Shown here piece by piece: positions 7,840 through 16,565 of a stretch of DNA of 64,000 bases. A program made the position numbers and the translations under genes. The notes beneath the pieces were generated by a model. That model had not been told where the DNA came from and did no database searches. It saw only the letters and a list, made by a program, of their open reading frames with translations. Each line of letters starts with the position of its first letter. The stretch's first letter is position 1. The stretch is from an uncultured Kiritimatiellota bacterium (GTDB lineage: Bacteria > Verrucomicrobiota > Kiritimatiellia > RFP12 > UBA1067), in assembly GCA_934643865.1 (NCBI GenBank), contig CAKUCX010000007.1, positions 1 through 64,000 of the forward strand, in the 5' to 3' direction.

Positions 7840-9104
7840 CCCACGTAGTCCTTCTTCAGGAAGCACGTGCGCGCGACGAGGACGACGAGCGCGCCCACGA
7901 GGTAGAAGAGCGCGAGCGACGCCATCGAGGAGGCCATGTTGCCGTCCAGCGCCTTCGCGATCCACGGCAGGACCGTCGAGGAGAGCGAGCCGAAGAGGAA
8001 GGCGATGCACATCATGATGCCGACGCCGGAGGCGTGGTAGCGCGGGTTGACGACGTCGAAGAACGACGCCATGAAGTTCGAGTCGTAGACGCCCCGGAAG
8101 ACGCCGAAGCCGAACATCGCCAGGCAGCACTGGAAGAACGAGCCCGTCAGCGCCATCCAGACGATGAACGGAATCGCAAGCCCGAGGCCGGCGATGCCGA
8201 GTTCGAGGCGGATGCCCGGGCGGGCCCTGACGAAGCGGTCGCCGACGCGGCTGCCGGCGAGGATACCGAGGATCGCGCCAAGGTAGTGCCAGAGGACGGC
8301 GTGCAGCCCCGCCCACTGCTTCAGGAAGGGACAGGCGTCGAGGAAGGCCGCCTGCAGGTGCGTCGGCATCCAGTTCTTGAAGCCGATGTCCACGTAGATC
8401 ATCATCGCGAGCCCCAGCGCGACGCAAAGCGCCGTCGGCTTCGAGAAGACGGCCTTCACCGCCTCGGCGATCTTCGGCTTGCCGGCGGCGGCGCCCGCCG
8501 CCACGGCCGGCTTCGTGTTGCGCAGGAAGAACGCGAGGACGAGCGCCCACGCGAGGCCCAGGCCGCCGAAGATCCAGAACGGCGTGCGCCAGCCCTCGCC
8601 GCCCTTGCCCGCCAGCCAGCCGGCGAGCCCGCCGCAGCCGACGATGCCGATGTAGAGGCCGAGCTGCAGAATCGACATCGCCGTCGCGCGCGAGTCCCTG
8701 TGGAGCTGCGAGACGAGCGAGCTCGCCGACGGGTAGTAGAACGTCTGGCCGAGGCCGTTCAGGACGCCGTAGGTGACGACGAGGAGGCCCGCCGAGGCGA
8801 CGAAGCCCGAGAGGAAGATGCCGAGGCAGAAGACGGCCACGCCAACCGTCACCATCCACTTGCGGCTCAGGAGGTCGGCCGTCAGCCCCGCGAAGGGCAC
8901 GCAGATGCCATACGTCATCGCGAAGACCGTCCCGACGACGCCGATCGCCACCTTGTCGATGCCGAGCGACAGGCACATCGCCGGCACGGACGGCCCGAAG
9001 AGCTGCCGCGTCCCCTGCTGGAGGAAGAACGCCACCCAGAGGAGCGCAAGGGCCGCCCACTTGTAGGCGTCCCGCCTCGCCGTCCCGTTCGCCGCCTGTT
9101 CCAT
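7836..9104 (-). CDS. MFS transporter
   Basis: A 12-helix major facilitator of 422 residues. Near the N-terminus it has WVAFFLQQGTRQ in helix 1 and the loop 2-3 motif GLTADLLSRKWMV. The second half has GSRVGDRFVR at the equivalent loop. An ATG at 9104 (residue 8 of the longest frame) is preferred because GGAGGA lies 8 bases before it. It is closely similar to the MFS protein at 55196-56443, sharing WVAFFLQQGTRQ and the loop sequence FxVFRGVYDSN. The substrate is unknown; organic anions or sugar acids are typical of related subfamilies. Confidence 0.85.
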   Translation of the reverse strand: MEQAANGTARRDAYKWAALALLWVAFFLQQGTRQLFGPSVPAMCLSLGIDKVAIGVVGTVFAMTYGICVPFAGLTADLLSRKWMVTVGVAVFCLGIFLSGFVASAGLLVVTYGVLNGLGQTFYYPSASSLVSQLHRDSRATAMSILQLGLYIGIVGCGGLAGWLAGKGGEGWRTPFWIFGGLGLAWALVLAFFLRNTKPAVAAGAAAGKPKIAEAVKAVFSKPTALCVALGLAMMIYVDIGFKNWMPTHLQAAFLDACPFLKQWAGLHAVLWHYLGAILGILAGSRVGDRFVRARPGIRLELGIAGLGLAIPFIVWMALTGSFFQCCLAMFGFGVFRGVYDSNFMASFFDVVNPRYHASGVGIMMCIAFLFGSLSSTVLPWIAKALDGNMASSMASLALFYLVGALVVLVARTCFLKKDYVG

Positions 9105-9129
9105 GTCCGTCTCCTCCTTGTTCACGTGT

Positions 9130-9585
9130 TCACGCCTGCGCGCCCTTCGCCGCGAGGCCGGGCAGCAGCTTCTCGACGAGCGCCTTCACGCCCGCATGGT
9201 GCCAGGCGTCCAGCTTGATGCGCCGCCCGTCCTTCGCGAGGAAGACGATGATGCCCTTGCGCGCCCACTGCGCGTCCTCGACGCCAACGATGTCCGAAAA
9301 GGGGATCGCGGCGCCCCCGACGCCGGGGCCCCACAGCTTCCCGTCGTCCCATTCGACGACGCGCCGCGCGTTCGTCCACACGCGCAGGGCGATGCAGAAC
9401 GCCGCCGTGGCGAGCAGCGCCGCGAAGCTGTACTGGAACTCGACGGTCGTGCGGTGCGCGCCGTCCGCCGGGAGGTACGGGTAGACGAAGACGGCGTCGT
9501 AGAGGAACCAGCCGGCGAGGCCCGCGAAGAGCGCGGCTACGCCGAGGTGGCGGACGGCGTACTCGCGGTTGAGGGTCAGTTTCAT
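9130..9585 (-). CDS. Small membrane protein with a PH-like C-terminal domain
   Basis: A 151-residue protein I do not recognise by name. Two membrane helices are visible (about residues 13-35 and 50-70). A soluble C-terminal part follows, with WDDGKLWGPG, AIPFSDIVGVE, GIIVFLAKDGRRIKLD and a final helix, resembling the bacterial PH-like (YdbT/DUF304-type) fold. GAAGGAGAAC precedes the ATG at 9585. It lies between kamA-like and MFS genes in one operon, so a membrane-associated role with either neighbour is possible. Confidence 0.6.
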   Translation of the reverse strand: MKLTLNREYAVRHLGVAALFAGLAGWFLYDAVFVYPYLPADGAHRTTVEFQYSFAALLATAAFCIALRVWTNARRVVEWDDGKLWGPGVGGAAIPFSDIVGVEDAQWARKGIIVFLAKDGRRIKLDAWHHAGVKALVEKLLPGLAAKGAQA

Positions 9586-9599
9586 CTCTCGTTCTCCTT

Positions 9600-10478
9600 C
9601 TAGAGTTCGGAAATCGGCGTCTTGCGCGCGGCGCCGGGCAGGTCTGCGACGAAGCGCGGCAGGCCCAGCCCGCCGATGCGCGCGGCGCAGGCCCGCTCGA
9701 TCTCCTGCGCGCGCGCGAGCGGCACGCGGAAGTGCGAGACGCCCGCGACGGGGTCGCACTGGAAGACGTAGTAGGGGCGCACGCGCGCGCGCTGGAGCGC
9801 GCGGAAGAGGGCGAGCATCGCCTCCGCCGAGTCGTTCACCCCGGCGAGCAGCACGGTCTGGCACGAGACGGGGATGCCCGCGCGCACGAGGTTACCGCAC
9901 GCCTCCGCCGCCTCCGGCGTCACCTCGTCCGCGCAGTTGAACTGCGTGTTCACCCATACCTTGCCGCTGCGGCCGAGCATCGCGGCGAGCGCACGCGTGA
10001 CGCGCGCGGGGTTCACGCACGGCGCGCGCGTGCAGAGGCGCACGACGTCGATCTGCGCGAGGCCCGCGAAGGCGCGCACGAAGCGCATGACCTCGTCGTC
10101 GGGGAGGACGAGCGGGTCGCCGCCCGAGATGAGGACGTCCCGCACGAGCGGATGGTCCTGCACGTAGGCGAGGCACGTCTGCAGCTCCTCGTCCGTGCGC
10201 ACGATCTCGGCGCGGTGGAGGAGGCCCTTGCGCGTGCAGTGGCGGCAGTTCATGAAGCAGCTGTCGCTCGCCATCACGAGCACGCGGTCGGGAAAGCGCT
10301 GCTTGAGGCCGTAGCAGCCCGCCGCGCCCGCCTCCTCGCCGAAGGGGTCGGGCCCGTAGCCGTCCGCCTCGTCCTCGCGCGGATCGGGGTGCATCTGCTT
10401 CGCGAACGCGGGCGAGCGCGCGGCGAGCGCGCGCGCGTAGCCGCAGGCGGCGAACGGATGGCGGGCGGTCGCGTTCAC
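9600..10478 (-). CDS. KamA-family radical SAM protein (lysine 2,3-aminomutase/EpmB-like)
   Basis: A 292-residue radical SAM protein. The cluster-binding CxxxCxxC is Cys74-Cys78-Cys81 (SCFMNCRHCTRKG), the RHCTRK form typical of lysine 2,3-aminomutases. LISGGDPLVL, the VRLCTRAPCVNP strand and HFRVPLA near the C-terminus also fit KamA/EpmB. It is much shorter than KamA (over 400 residues) and somewhat shorter than EpmB, and lacks KamA's C-terminal zinc-cysteine region. It starts with GTG at 10478, overlapping the upstream ligase stop (GTGA). It may act on lysine, glutamate or a protein-bound lysine. Confidence 0.8.
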   Translation of the reverse strand: MNATARHPFAACGYARALAARSPAFAKQMHPDPREDEADGYGPDPFGEEAGAAGCYGLKQRFPDRVLVMASDSCFMNCRHCTRKGLLHRAEIVRTDEELQTCLAYVQDHPLVRDVLISGGDPLVLPDDEVMRFVRAFAGLAQIDVVRLCTRAPCVNPARVTRALAAMLGRSGKVWVNTQFNCADEVTPEAAEACGNLVRAGIPVSCQTVLLAGVNDSAEAMLALFRALQRARVRPYYVFQCDPVAGVSHFRVPLARAQEIERACAARIGGLGLPRFVADLPGAARKTPISEL

Positions 10479-12109
10479 AGGCCGTTCTGCTGGGCGACGA
10501 GGGAGGCCGCGCCGTACATCCGGCGCAGCTTCGGCTTTTCGATCTTGCCGGTGGGGTTGCGCGGCACGGCCGCGAAGATGATCTTGCGCGGGCGCTTGTA
10601 GCGCGGCAGGTCGAGGCAGAAGCGGTTCACCTCGTCCTCCGTGAGCGACATGCCCGCCTTGACCTCGATGATTGCCGCCGCGATCTCGCCGAGACGCGCG
10701 TCCGCGAGGCCGATGACGGCAACGTCCTTGATCGCCGGATGCGCCCGCAGGAAGTCCTCGATCTGGACGGGGTAGAGGTTCTCGCCGCCCGTGATGATGA
10801 CGTCCTTCGCGCGGTCCACGAGGTAGATGAAGCCGTCGCGCACCTCGGCCATGTCGCCCGTCCTGAGCCAGCCGTCCTCGGAGAGGATCTCCGCCGTCGC
10901 GGCCGGGTTCTTGTAGTAGCCCTTCATCACGCCGGGGCCCTTGAGCGCGAGCTCGCCGACCTCGCCGGGCGCGACCTCGCTGCCGTCCGGGCGGATGATC
11001 TTCGTCTGCCAGCCGTAGCCCGCGACGCCGATCGCGCCCACGTGGTCGATGTTCTCGACGCCGAGGTGGACGGCGCCCGGCCCCGTCGATTCGGAGAGGC
11101 CGTAGTTCGTGTCGTAGGCGTGGTGCGGGAAGACCGCCTTCCAGCGCCGGACGAGCGCGGGCGGCACGGGCTGCGCGCCGATGTGCATGAGCCGCCACTG
11201 GTCGAGGCGGTAGTCCTCCAGCTTCACCTCGCCGCGCTCGATCGCGTCGAGGATGTCCTGCGCCCACGGGACGAGCAGCCAGACGATCGTACACTTCTCC
11301 TCGCTCACGCAGCGGATGATCCACTCGGGCTTCACGCCCTTGAGGAGGACGGCGCGCCCGCCGACGAGGAAGCTGCCGAACCAGTGCATCTTCGCGCCCG
11401 TGTGGTAGAGGGGCGGGATGCAGAGGAAGCAGTCGTCCTTCGTCTGGCCGTGGTGGTTCTGCTCCACGCGGCAGGCGTGCATGAGGCAGCTGTGGCGCAG
11501 GACGATGGCCTTGGGGAAGCCCGTCGTGCCGGAGCTGAAGTAGATCGCCGCGTCGTCGTCGTCCGCGAGGGGAATGGCGGGCGTGCGGGACGAACAGTAG
11601 CACGCGAGGCCGCGATACGGCTCCGCGAAGGTGGGGCAGTCGTCGCCCACGTAGAAGCGCGTGCGCACGCGCGGCACGCGGTCGACGATCTGCTCGACGC
11701 GGCCCGTGAACTCCGGGCCGAAGACGAGCACGTCCGCATCCGCGAGTTCGAGGCAGTACTTGATCTCGTCGGCGGTGTAGCGGAAGTTGAGCGGCACGGC
11801 GAGGCAGCCCGCACGCAGCGCGCCGAAGTAGATCGGCAGCCACTCCAGGCAGTTCATCAGCAGGATGGCGACCTTGTCGCCCTTCTTGTAGCCGCGGCTC
11901 AGGAGGAGGTTCGCGAAGCGGTTCGCCTTCTCCTCGAACTCGGCCCAGGTGATCTCGCTGCGGAACGCCTCGATCGGGCTCGACTCGATCAGCGCGTACT
12001 CCCGCCACGTCGTGTGGCGGTTCTCCAGCTCCTGCGGGTTGATCTCCACCAGCGCGACGTCGTTCGGCCATGTGCGCGCATTGCGCGCCAAGACTTCTGT
12101 AATTTGCAT
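10475..12109 (-). CDS. AMP-dependent acyl-CoA synthetase/ligase
   Basis: An ANL-superfamily enzyme that activates a carboxylic acid as acyl-AMP, usually then forming an acyl-CoA. The product is 544 residues. The ATP loop is SSGTTGFPK (192-200). Other motifs are IPPLYHTG, the adenine-binding NYGLSESTG, the hinge-region GWLRTGDMAE and VDRAKDVIITGGENLYP, and the catalytic Lys522 in NPTGKIEK. The ATG at 12109 lies 7 bases after a -10 box and has no Shine-Dalgarno sequence, suggesting a leaderless message. It heads an operon with the KamA-like, PH-like, MFS, exonuclease and rdgB genes. The acid substrate is unknown. Confidence 0.9.
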   Translation of the reverse strand: MQITEVLARNARTWPNDVALVEINPQELENRHTTWREYALIESSPIEAFRSEITWAEFEEKANRFANLLLSRGYKKGDKVAILLMNCLEWLPIYFGALRAGCLAVPLNFRYTADEIKYCLELADADVLVFGPEFTGRVEQIVDRVPRVRTRFYVGDDCPTFAEPYRGLACYCSSRTPAIPLADDDDAAIYFSSGTTGFPKAIVLRHSCLMHACRVEQNHHGQTKDDCFLCIPPLYHTGAKMHWFGSFLVGGRAVLLKGVKPEWIIRCVSEEKCTIVWLLVPWAQDILDAIERGEVKLEDYRLDQWRLMHIGAQPVPPALVRRWKAVFPHHAYDTNYGLSESTGPGAVHLGVENIDHVGAIGVAGYGWQTKIIRPDGSEVAPGEVGELALKGPGVMKGYYKNPAATAEILSEDGWLRTGDMAEVRDGFIYLVDRAKDVIITGGENLYPVQIEDFLRAHPAIKDVAVIGLADARLGEIAAAIIEVKAGMSLTEDEVNRFCLDLPRYKRPRKIIFAAVPRNPTGKIEKPKLRRMYGAASLVAQQNGL

Positions 12110-12116
12110 GACGGAT

Positions 12117-12145
12117 AGTTTAGCACTTATTTTTGCAGACGGCAA
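12117..12145 (-). promoter_or_regulatory. Promoter of the ligase-kamA-MFS-exo-rdgB operon (leaderless)
   Basis: Minus strand: -35 TTGCCG (12140-12145), a 17-base spacer, -10 TAAACT (12117-12122) preceded by GTGC. The ATG begins 7 bases after the -10, so the predicted start falls at or within a base of the start codon. Confidence 0.6.
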
Positions 12146-12249
12146 ACGGGGCGCATCGAGACAGGGATTCCAATTCTGGGGGCGAGACGCGTTCCGTCGC
12201 GTCCACGTGCATGGAAATTGTCTCAGATGCGGCATGGGGAGGCTGCAGT

Positions 12250-12265
12250 CCGGCCTGCAGGCCGG
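12250..12265 (-). terminator. GC-rich palindrome after the phosphoesterase gene, possible terminator
   Basis: A perfect 16-base palindrome, CCGGCCTGCAGGCCGG, starts 22 bases after the phosphoesterase stop. It could form a 6-bp stem with a TGCA loop. No T-run follows, so its function is uncertain. The rest of the gap holds the ligase promoter; I see nothing else in it. Confidence 0.3.
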
Positions 12266-12287
12266 GAATGCCGTTTCCCGCCTCAGG

Positions 12288-13031
12288 TCAGGCGGCGCCG
12301 GCCGCGCGCGCGTTCGCGCGCAGCCACGGCATGACGGCGATGCCCTTCGCCTCCATCTGCGCGAAATAACCCTCGTAGTCGAACGGAAGCCGCCGCCACG
12401 TGACGACCCGCCGCCGCGAATCGTAGAGCGCGTAGACGCTCTCCGGCTCGTTGCGCGGGTAGCCGACCGAACCGACGTTCGCGATGAGGCGGCTTCCGCG
12501 CGCAAGCGCGCGCGCCGCCGTGCGCCCAGCCTCAAGCGCCGAAGACCCCGCGCGCGCCTCGACCCAGAGCGAGGCGTGCGTGTGGCCGACGAAGAGAAGC
12601 GGCGTCGCCCCCATCGCGCCGAACGCCTCCCACGCGGCCGCCTCCGTGCCGATGTAGGGGAACGTCTCCGCGTCGGCCAGCGAGCCGTGCGCGGCCCAGA
12701 ACGTCCGCGCATGATAAACATACGGCAACTGGCACAGCCAGGAAAGGTCGTCGTCCGACAGCTCATGTCCATGGCGGTAGACGCCCGCCCGCGCCTCGGG
12801 ACGAAAGGAGAAAGCCGGAATCAACCCTGCCGTCGCCGCGTCGTGGTTGCCCATCAGGACAACGTCGAAGGACGCCCGCGCGAGCGCCACCGCCCCCACG
12901 GCGTCAGGTCCGTAGCCCACCACGTCCCCGAGGCAGATGAACTTCTCGGCCCCCTGCTCCCGTGCGTCCGCCAGCGCGCGCGCGAGCGCCTGCGGGTTCG
13001 CATGGATGTCCGACATGACCGCATACAGCAT
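12288..13031 (-). CDS. Metallophosphoesterase (YfcE/calcineurin-like)
   Basis: A 247-residue calcineurin-fold phosphoesterase. The metal ligand motifs are all present: MSDIHANPQAL (Asp8, His10), GDVVGYGPD, GNHDA, AHGS and GHTHASLW. Family members hydrolyse phosphodiesters or phosphoproteins; the DIHAN/NPQAL form is common in small bacterial enzymes of the MJ0936/YfcE group. It starts 9 bases after the GH106 stop, so the two are probably co-transcribed. The substrate cannot be read. Confidence 0.85.
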   Translation of the reverse strand: MLYAVMSDIHANPQALARALADAREQGAEKFICLGDVVGYGPDAVGAVALARASFDVVLMGNHDAATAGLIPAFSFRPEARAGVYRHGHELSDDDLSWLCQLPYVYHARTFWAAHGSLADAETFPYIGTEAAAWEAFGAMGATPLLFVGHTHASLWVEARAGSSALEAGRTAARALARGSRLIANVGSVGYPRNEPESVYALYDSRRRVVTWRRLPFDYEGYFAQMEAKGIAVMPWLRANARAAGAA

Positions 13032-13040
13032 GCCGTTCCG

Positions 13041-16000
13041 TCACTTCCCTTCCACGAGGCGCACGGGGCCGATGAGGCCCGCCGGCAGCGGCTTCTCGTC
13101 CGCCGCCCAGCCCATGAAGTTGCTCCACGTGAAGATGCCCGTCCCCGAATCGGCCTTCCCGTCCAGCACCCACTGCGGCCAGGGGCCCTTCGGCGACTTC
13201 GGCTCCGCCGCGCCCGCCTTCCGCGCGATCGCGTCGCCGATGAGGCGGTTCGGCCACGTGTTGACGACTTCGAGGCGGAGGGTGAGCGGAGAGGCGGAGA
13301 GGTCGGCGGGCAGCGCGAGGCGGTAGGGGGCCTCCCAGAGGCAGCCGAGGAAACGGCCGTTCGCCCACACGTTCACGACGTCCTTCACCGTTCCGAGATC
13401 GAGGACGAGACCGGCCTTGGCAGACGCGGGAAGCGCAACGGTCTTCTCGTAGACGGCGCGTCCGGCGAAGTACTTGAGCTTCGGATCGGCGGCGGCGGAC
13501 CACGAGGCGAGCCGGGCGAGCTTCAGCGGTGCCGCCGGGGCGTTCTTACCGGTGAACGAGACGACCGTCCAGTCCGTCGAAAGGTCGGCCACCACGTTCT
13601 CCGGCTTCGTCGGCGGCCTGCGCGGGAACGCGAGCGAAACCTCCGCCCGTTCCGGCACCGTCTGCTGGCGGCGCGCGCCGTCAACCGTATAGAGGAGGTC
13701 CAGCACCTTGTAGCGGTTGGAGGCGGGGTCGCCGCCGAGCAGCGCGTTCTCGACCTTGAAGGCGCGGTGCCCCTTCGCGAGCAGACGCCGCACCTTGTCC
13801 GTCACGTCGCGGCCGTGCGTCTTGTCGTCCCGCGCGCAGTAGCGGGCGGAGAGGACGACGACGTCGGCGTAGACGACGGGCGTCTCCGCGACCGTTTCGG
13901 ACGGTTTCGCCGCCGGGTCGAAGACGACGAAGCACGAGCCCTGCGGGGCGAGTTCCAGATGCACCTTCACGCGCCCGGGCTCGGCCGCGCCCTTCACGGC
14001 CGCAAGCGGGCGCGTCGTGCCGTCGCGCGCCTCCCAACGCTCAGGCGCACCCGTCGCCGCGAAGGAGACGCTGCCCGCAAACGCCTCGTCGCGGGGATTG
14101 ACCACGAAGTAGACGTCCCGCCCCTCGACTTCGCGGCGGATTGCGCGCAGAGCCACCTGCGACTCCGCATAGACACGGCGGTCGAAGGCCGCAAGCGCCT
14201 CCTGCGCCGTCCGCGCGGGCTTCACGCGGTCGCCGGACCACACGGCCTCCACGAGCGCCCGCCACGCGGCAGGGTCGTCCGCCCGCGACGGCGAGCCGAG
14301 CGGCTTCGCGCCCGCGACGCGCGCGCCGGCGTCCACGAGCGCCTTGAGCGTCCGCAGCGTCGCCGCCGTCAGGTAGCGGTCTTCGCCGAGGTAGAGGACG
14401 TCGTAGGGCAGGCCTCCCGGCACGGCGACGCCCCCGTCCTTCACAGCGAGCCGCGCGAGATCCGCCACGCCGCAGGAATCGAAGTTCCCGCCCGCCGCGA
14501 CGAGTTCGGTCGCGTAGCGGTAGTTATTCGGCCACGATTCGCCCACGAAGACGAGCACTTCGGCGCGCGGACGCCCGCTCTGCAGCAGGAACTGTCCGCG
14601 CCGCACGTAGCGGCTCCAGTGGACGCCCTCCGGCCACCACGTCGTGTTGCGGTTGAGCTGCGTGCCGTGCCGGCCGAGCGAGATGCCCGGCTGCGCGTTC
14701 GGGAACGGCTGGTGGAGGTAGCTGTGGTAGACGAGCTGCGAGATGCCTTCGAGCCAGCCCGCGTCGCCGCACCGGCGCAGTTCGGCGGGCGTGATCTGCC
14801 AGCGCCCCTCCTTCGCCTCGGTCGTGAACGCCTCGGCGGCGATCTGGGCGCGCCCGTTGAGGTGGCCGATGGAGGCCGCGATGCGCGGCGAGCCGTGCGG
14901 CGTGCGGCCCAGCCAGAACTCGCCCGTCGGCACGTCCGCGCGCGCGCCGCACCGCAGCGAATCGAAGGGCCCGCCATACGGCTCGCACGCCGCCTGGATG
15001 CCCGCGCGGTGGCAGAGTGCCGCGAAGTAGTCGTAGTAGTTCTCCGCGAAGAGGTCGCCCACGGTGCGCTGGAAGTCGTAGAGGAACTTCGCCGTTTCGC
15101 CCGCCGATTCAACGACGTAGCCGAGGAGGGCCGGCAGCCAGGGGCGGAGCGCGTAGCCCCGGCGCGCACGGAACTCGTCCGGCATCGCCTCCGTCCAGTT
15201 CTGCCCGCCGACCTCGTAGCTGTCGATGATCGAGATCGTGACGACGTCCTTCGCTCCGGGCGCCTCCAGCAGGCGCTGCGGCATGTGCGGCCAGTGCGCG
15301 TCCAGCCCCTTCTTCGAGAGCTTGTCGCATTCGAGACCCGGCAGCGTCGCGGGCGCGCAGCACTTGCCCGTCGCCGTGTAGCCGACGCGGAGGATGCGCC
15401 AGAGGGAGGTGGGGGCGAGCGGGGCGGCGGCGAGGTCGAGCGCGCCGTCGGGGCGGAGACGCGACGTGAGGTCGACGAAGGAGGCAAGCGGGATGCCGGA
15501 CGCGGCGGCGTCGGACGGCGCGCGGTAGGCGAACGACGTGGAGGCCGAGTTCTTCGCATCGACGTCCTCCACGCGCGGCAGTTCGGTGAAGGCGAAGGAC
15601 GTAAGCGTCTTGTCGCGCACGCCCACCCAGGGCGGGCAGGGGATCGCGTTGAAGCGGATGCGGAAGAAGCGCGCGTTCCGGGGCGGCGCGGCGAGGCGCA
15701 GCGTCTTCGGCGTCTTCTGCGCGTTGAAGAGCTGGTAGAGGAAGTCGCCGCACGTCGTCCACGTCTTGCCGTCCGACGAGGCGGCGACGTCGCCCTTCGC
15801 GTAGAACTGCGTCTCGTCGAGCGAGAAGACCGCCGTGGACGGCGAGACCGGCCGGTCGTATTCGAGCGTCAGCTCGCAGCGGGCATGCGCCGCCCCAAGC
15901 GGCAGCGTGAGCGCGTTCGTCCCCGCGCAGAAGCCCGCGAAGTCGCCGGGGAAATCGCCGGAGGCCCGCACAAGGCGCGGCGGGCGCGGGATGGGGAACG

Positions 16001-16496
16001 CGAGGACGGCGACATCGCGGTAGAAATCCTGGATCGTCGTCGGCTGGGACAGCTTCAGCGCGCTCTTCCCCTCCGCCGGATCGTAGTCCGTCTCGGACGC
16101 CACGACCATCTTCATCGCATTTTCCGGCGTGATCCACGGCCCGCCCGAGCTAGACCATCCCGGGCAGTTGTGGAACCCCAGCTTCACGTTGTTCCGCTTC
16201 GCCTCGCGGATCGCCGTCTCCCACAGCTCGAACCAGGCGGGCGTGAGCGGCTTCGCCGTCACGGGCAGATGCGCCATCGCCGGCAGGAAGACATGCGCCG
16301 TGCCGATCTCCATCTCGCCCATCGCCTTCAGGTCGGCGGCGAGCCCCTCCTTCGTCACGCAGTCGCCGTTCCAGTGGAACCACGCCTGCAACCGCGCAGA
16401 CTCCGGCGGGTGCGCGAACCGTTCCGCGAGCGGCCGCTCCGCCGTTCCGCACAGCGCCGCACCAACGATCAAGTACGTCATGAAACAAGTTTTCAT
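13041..16496 (-). CDS. Secreted glycoside hydrolase, GH106-like (alpha-L-rhamnosidase family)
   Basis: A 1151-residue exported protein. It has a signal peptide (MTYLIVGAALCGTA) and then the N-terminal GH106 pattern PPESARLQAWFHWNG followed by VTKEGLAADLKAMGEM. The middle part holds the catalytic barrel (GFHNCPGWSSSGGPW, VTISIIDSYEVGGQNWTE and AACEPYGGPFD). The C-terminus is a galactose-binding-like beta domain with VWANGRFLGCLWEAPYR. GH106 enzymes remove alpha-L-rhamnose from pectic or other polysaccharides. The ATG at 16496 lies 6 bases after a TATAAT box, so the message is probably leaderless. An upstream TTG in frame overlaps the promoter and is rejected as a start. Confidence 0.75.
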   Translation of the reverse strand: MKTCFMTYLIVGAALCGTAERPLAERFAHPPESARLQAWFHWNGDCVTKEGLAADLKAMGEMEIGTAHVFLPAMAHLPVTAKPLTPAWFELWETAIREAKRNNVKLGFHNCPGWSSSGGPWITPENAMKMVVASETDYDPAEGKSALKLSQPTTIQDFYRDVAVLAFPIPRPPRLVRASGDFPGDFAGFCAGTNALTLPLGAAHARCELTLEYDRPVSPSTAVFSLDETQFYAKGDVAASSDGKTWTTCGDFLYQLFNAQKTPKTLRLAAPPRNARFFRIRFNAIPCPPWVGVRDKTLTSFAFTELPRVEDVDAKNSASTSFAYRAPSDAAASGIPLASFVDLTSRLRPDGALDLAAAPLAPTSLWRILRVGYTATGKCCAPATLPGLECDKLSKKGLDAHWPHMPQRLLEAPGAKDVVTISIIDSYEVGGQNWTEAMPDEFRARRGYALRPWLPALLGYVVESAGETAKFLYDFQRTVGDLFAENYYDYFAALCHRAGIQAACEPYGGPFDSLRCGARADVPTGEFWLGRTPHGSPRIAASIGHLNGRAQIAAEAFTTEAKEGRWQITPAELRRCGDAGWLEGISQLVYHSYLHQPFPNAQPGISLGRHGTQLNRNTTWWPEGVHWSRYVRRGQFLLQSGRPRAEVLVFVGESWPNNYRYATELVAAGGNFDSCGVADLARLAVKDGGVAVPGGLPYDVLYLGEDRYLTAATLRTLKALVDAGARVAGAKPLGSPSRADDPAAWRALVEAVWSGDRVKPARTAQEALAAFDRRVYAESQVALRAIRREVEGRDVYFVVNPRDEAFAGSVSFAATGAPERWEARDGTTRPLAAVKGAAEPGRVKVHLELAPQGSCFVVFDPAAKPSETVAETPVVYADVVVLSARYCARDDKTHGRDVTDKVRRLLAKGHRAFKVENALLGGDPASNRYKVLDLLYTVDGARRQQTVPERAEVSLAFPRRPPTKPENVVADLSTDWTVVSFTGKNAPAAPLKLARLASWSAAADPKLKYFAGRAVYEKTVALPASAKAGLVLDLGTVKDVVNVWANGRFLGCLWEAPYRLALPADLSASPLTLRLEVVNTWPNRLIGDAIARKAGAAEPKSPKGPWPQWVLDGKADSGTGIFTWSNFMGWAADEKPLPAGLIGPVRLVEGK

Positions 16497-16502
16497 GACG
16501 CG

Positions 16503-16508
16503 ATTATA
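16503..16508 (-). promoter_or_regulatory. Extended -10 promoter of the GH106 gene
   Basis: TATAAT on the minus strand preceded by TGTGG, ending 6 bases before the ATG at 16496. No good -35 is seen. The position implies that transcription starts at the A of the ATG. Confidence 0.55.
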
Positions 16509-16565
16509 CCACAATCGGCCCGGGGCGTATCAGCACCCGTGGCCGTTTCCCTCAGAGCCCCTTCC

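Noticed and set aside
16509..16514. TTG start at 16514 for the GH106 gene
   Set aside because: The codon lies just upstream of the TATAAT box and would not be transcribed; the ATG at 16496 begins the signal peptide.
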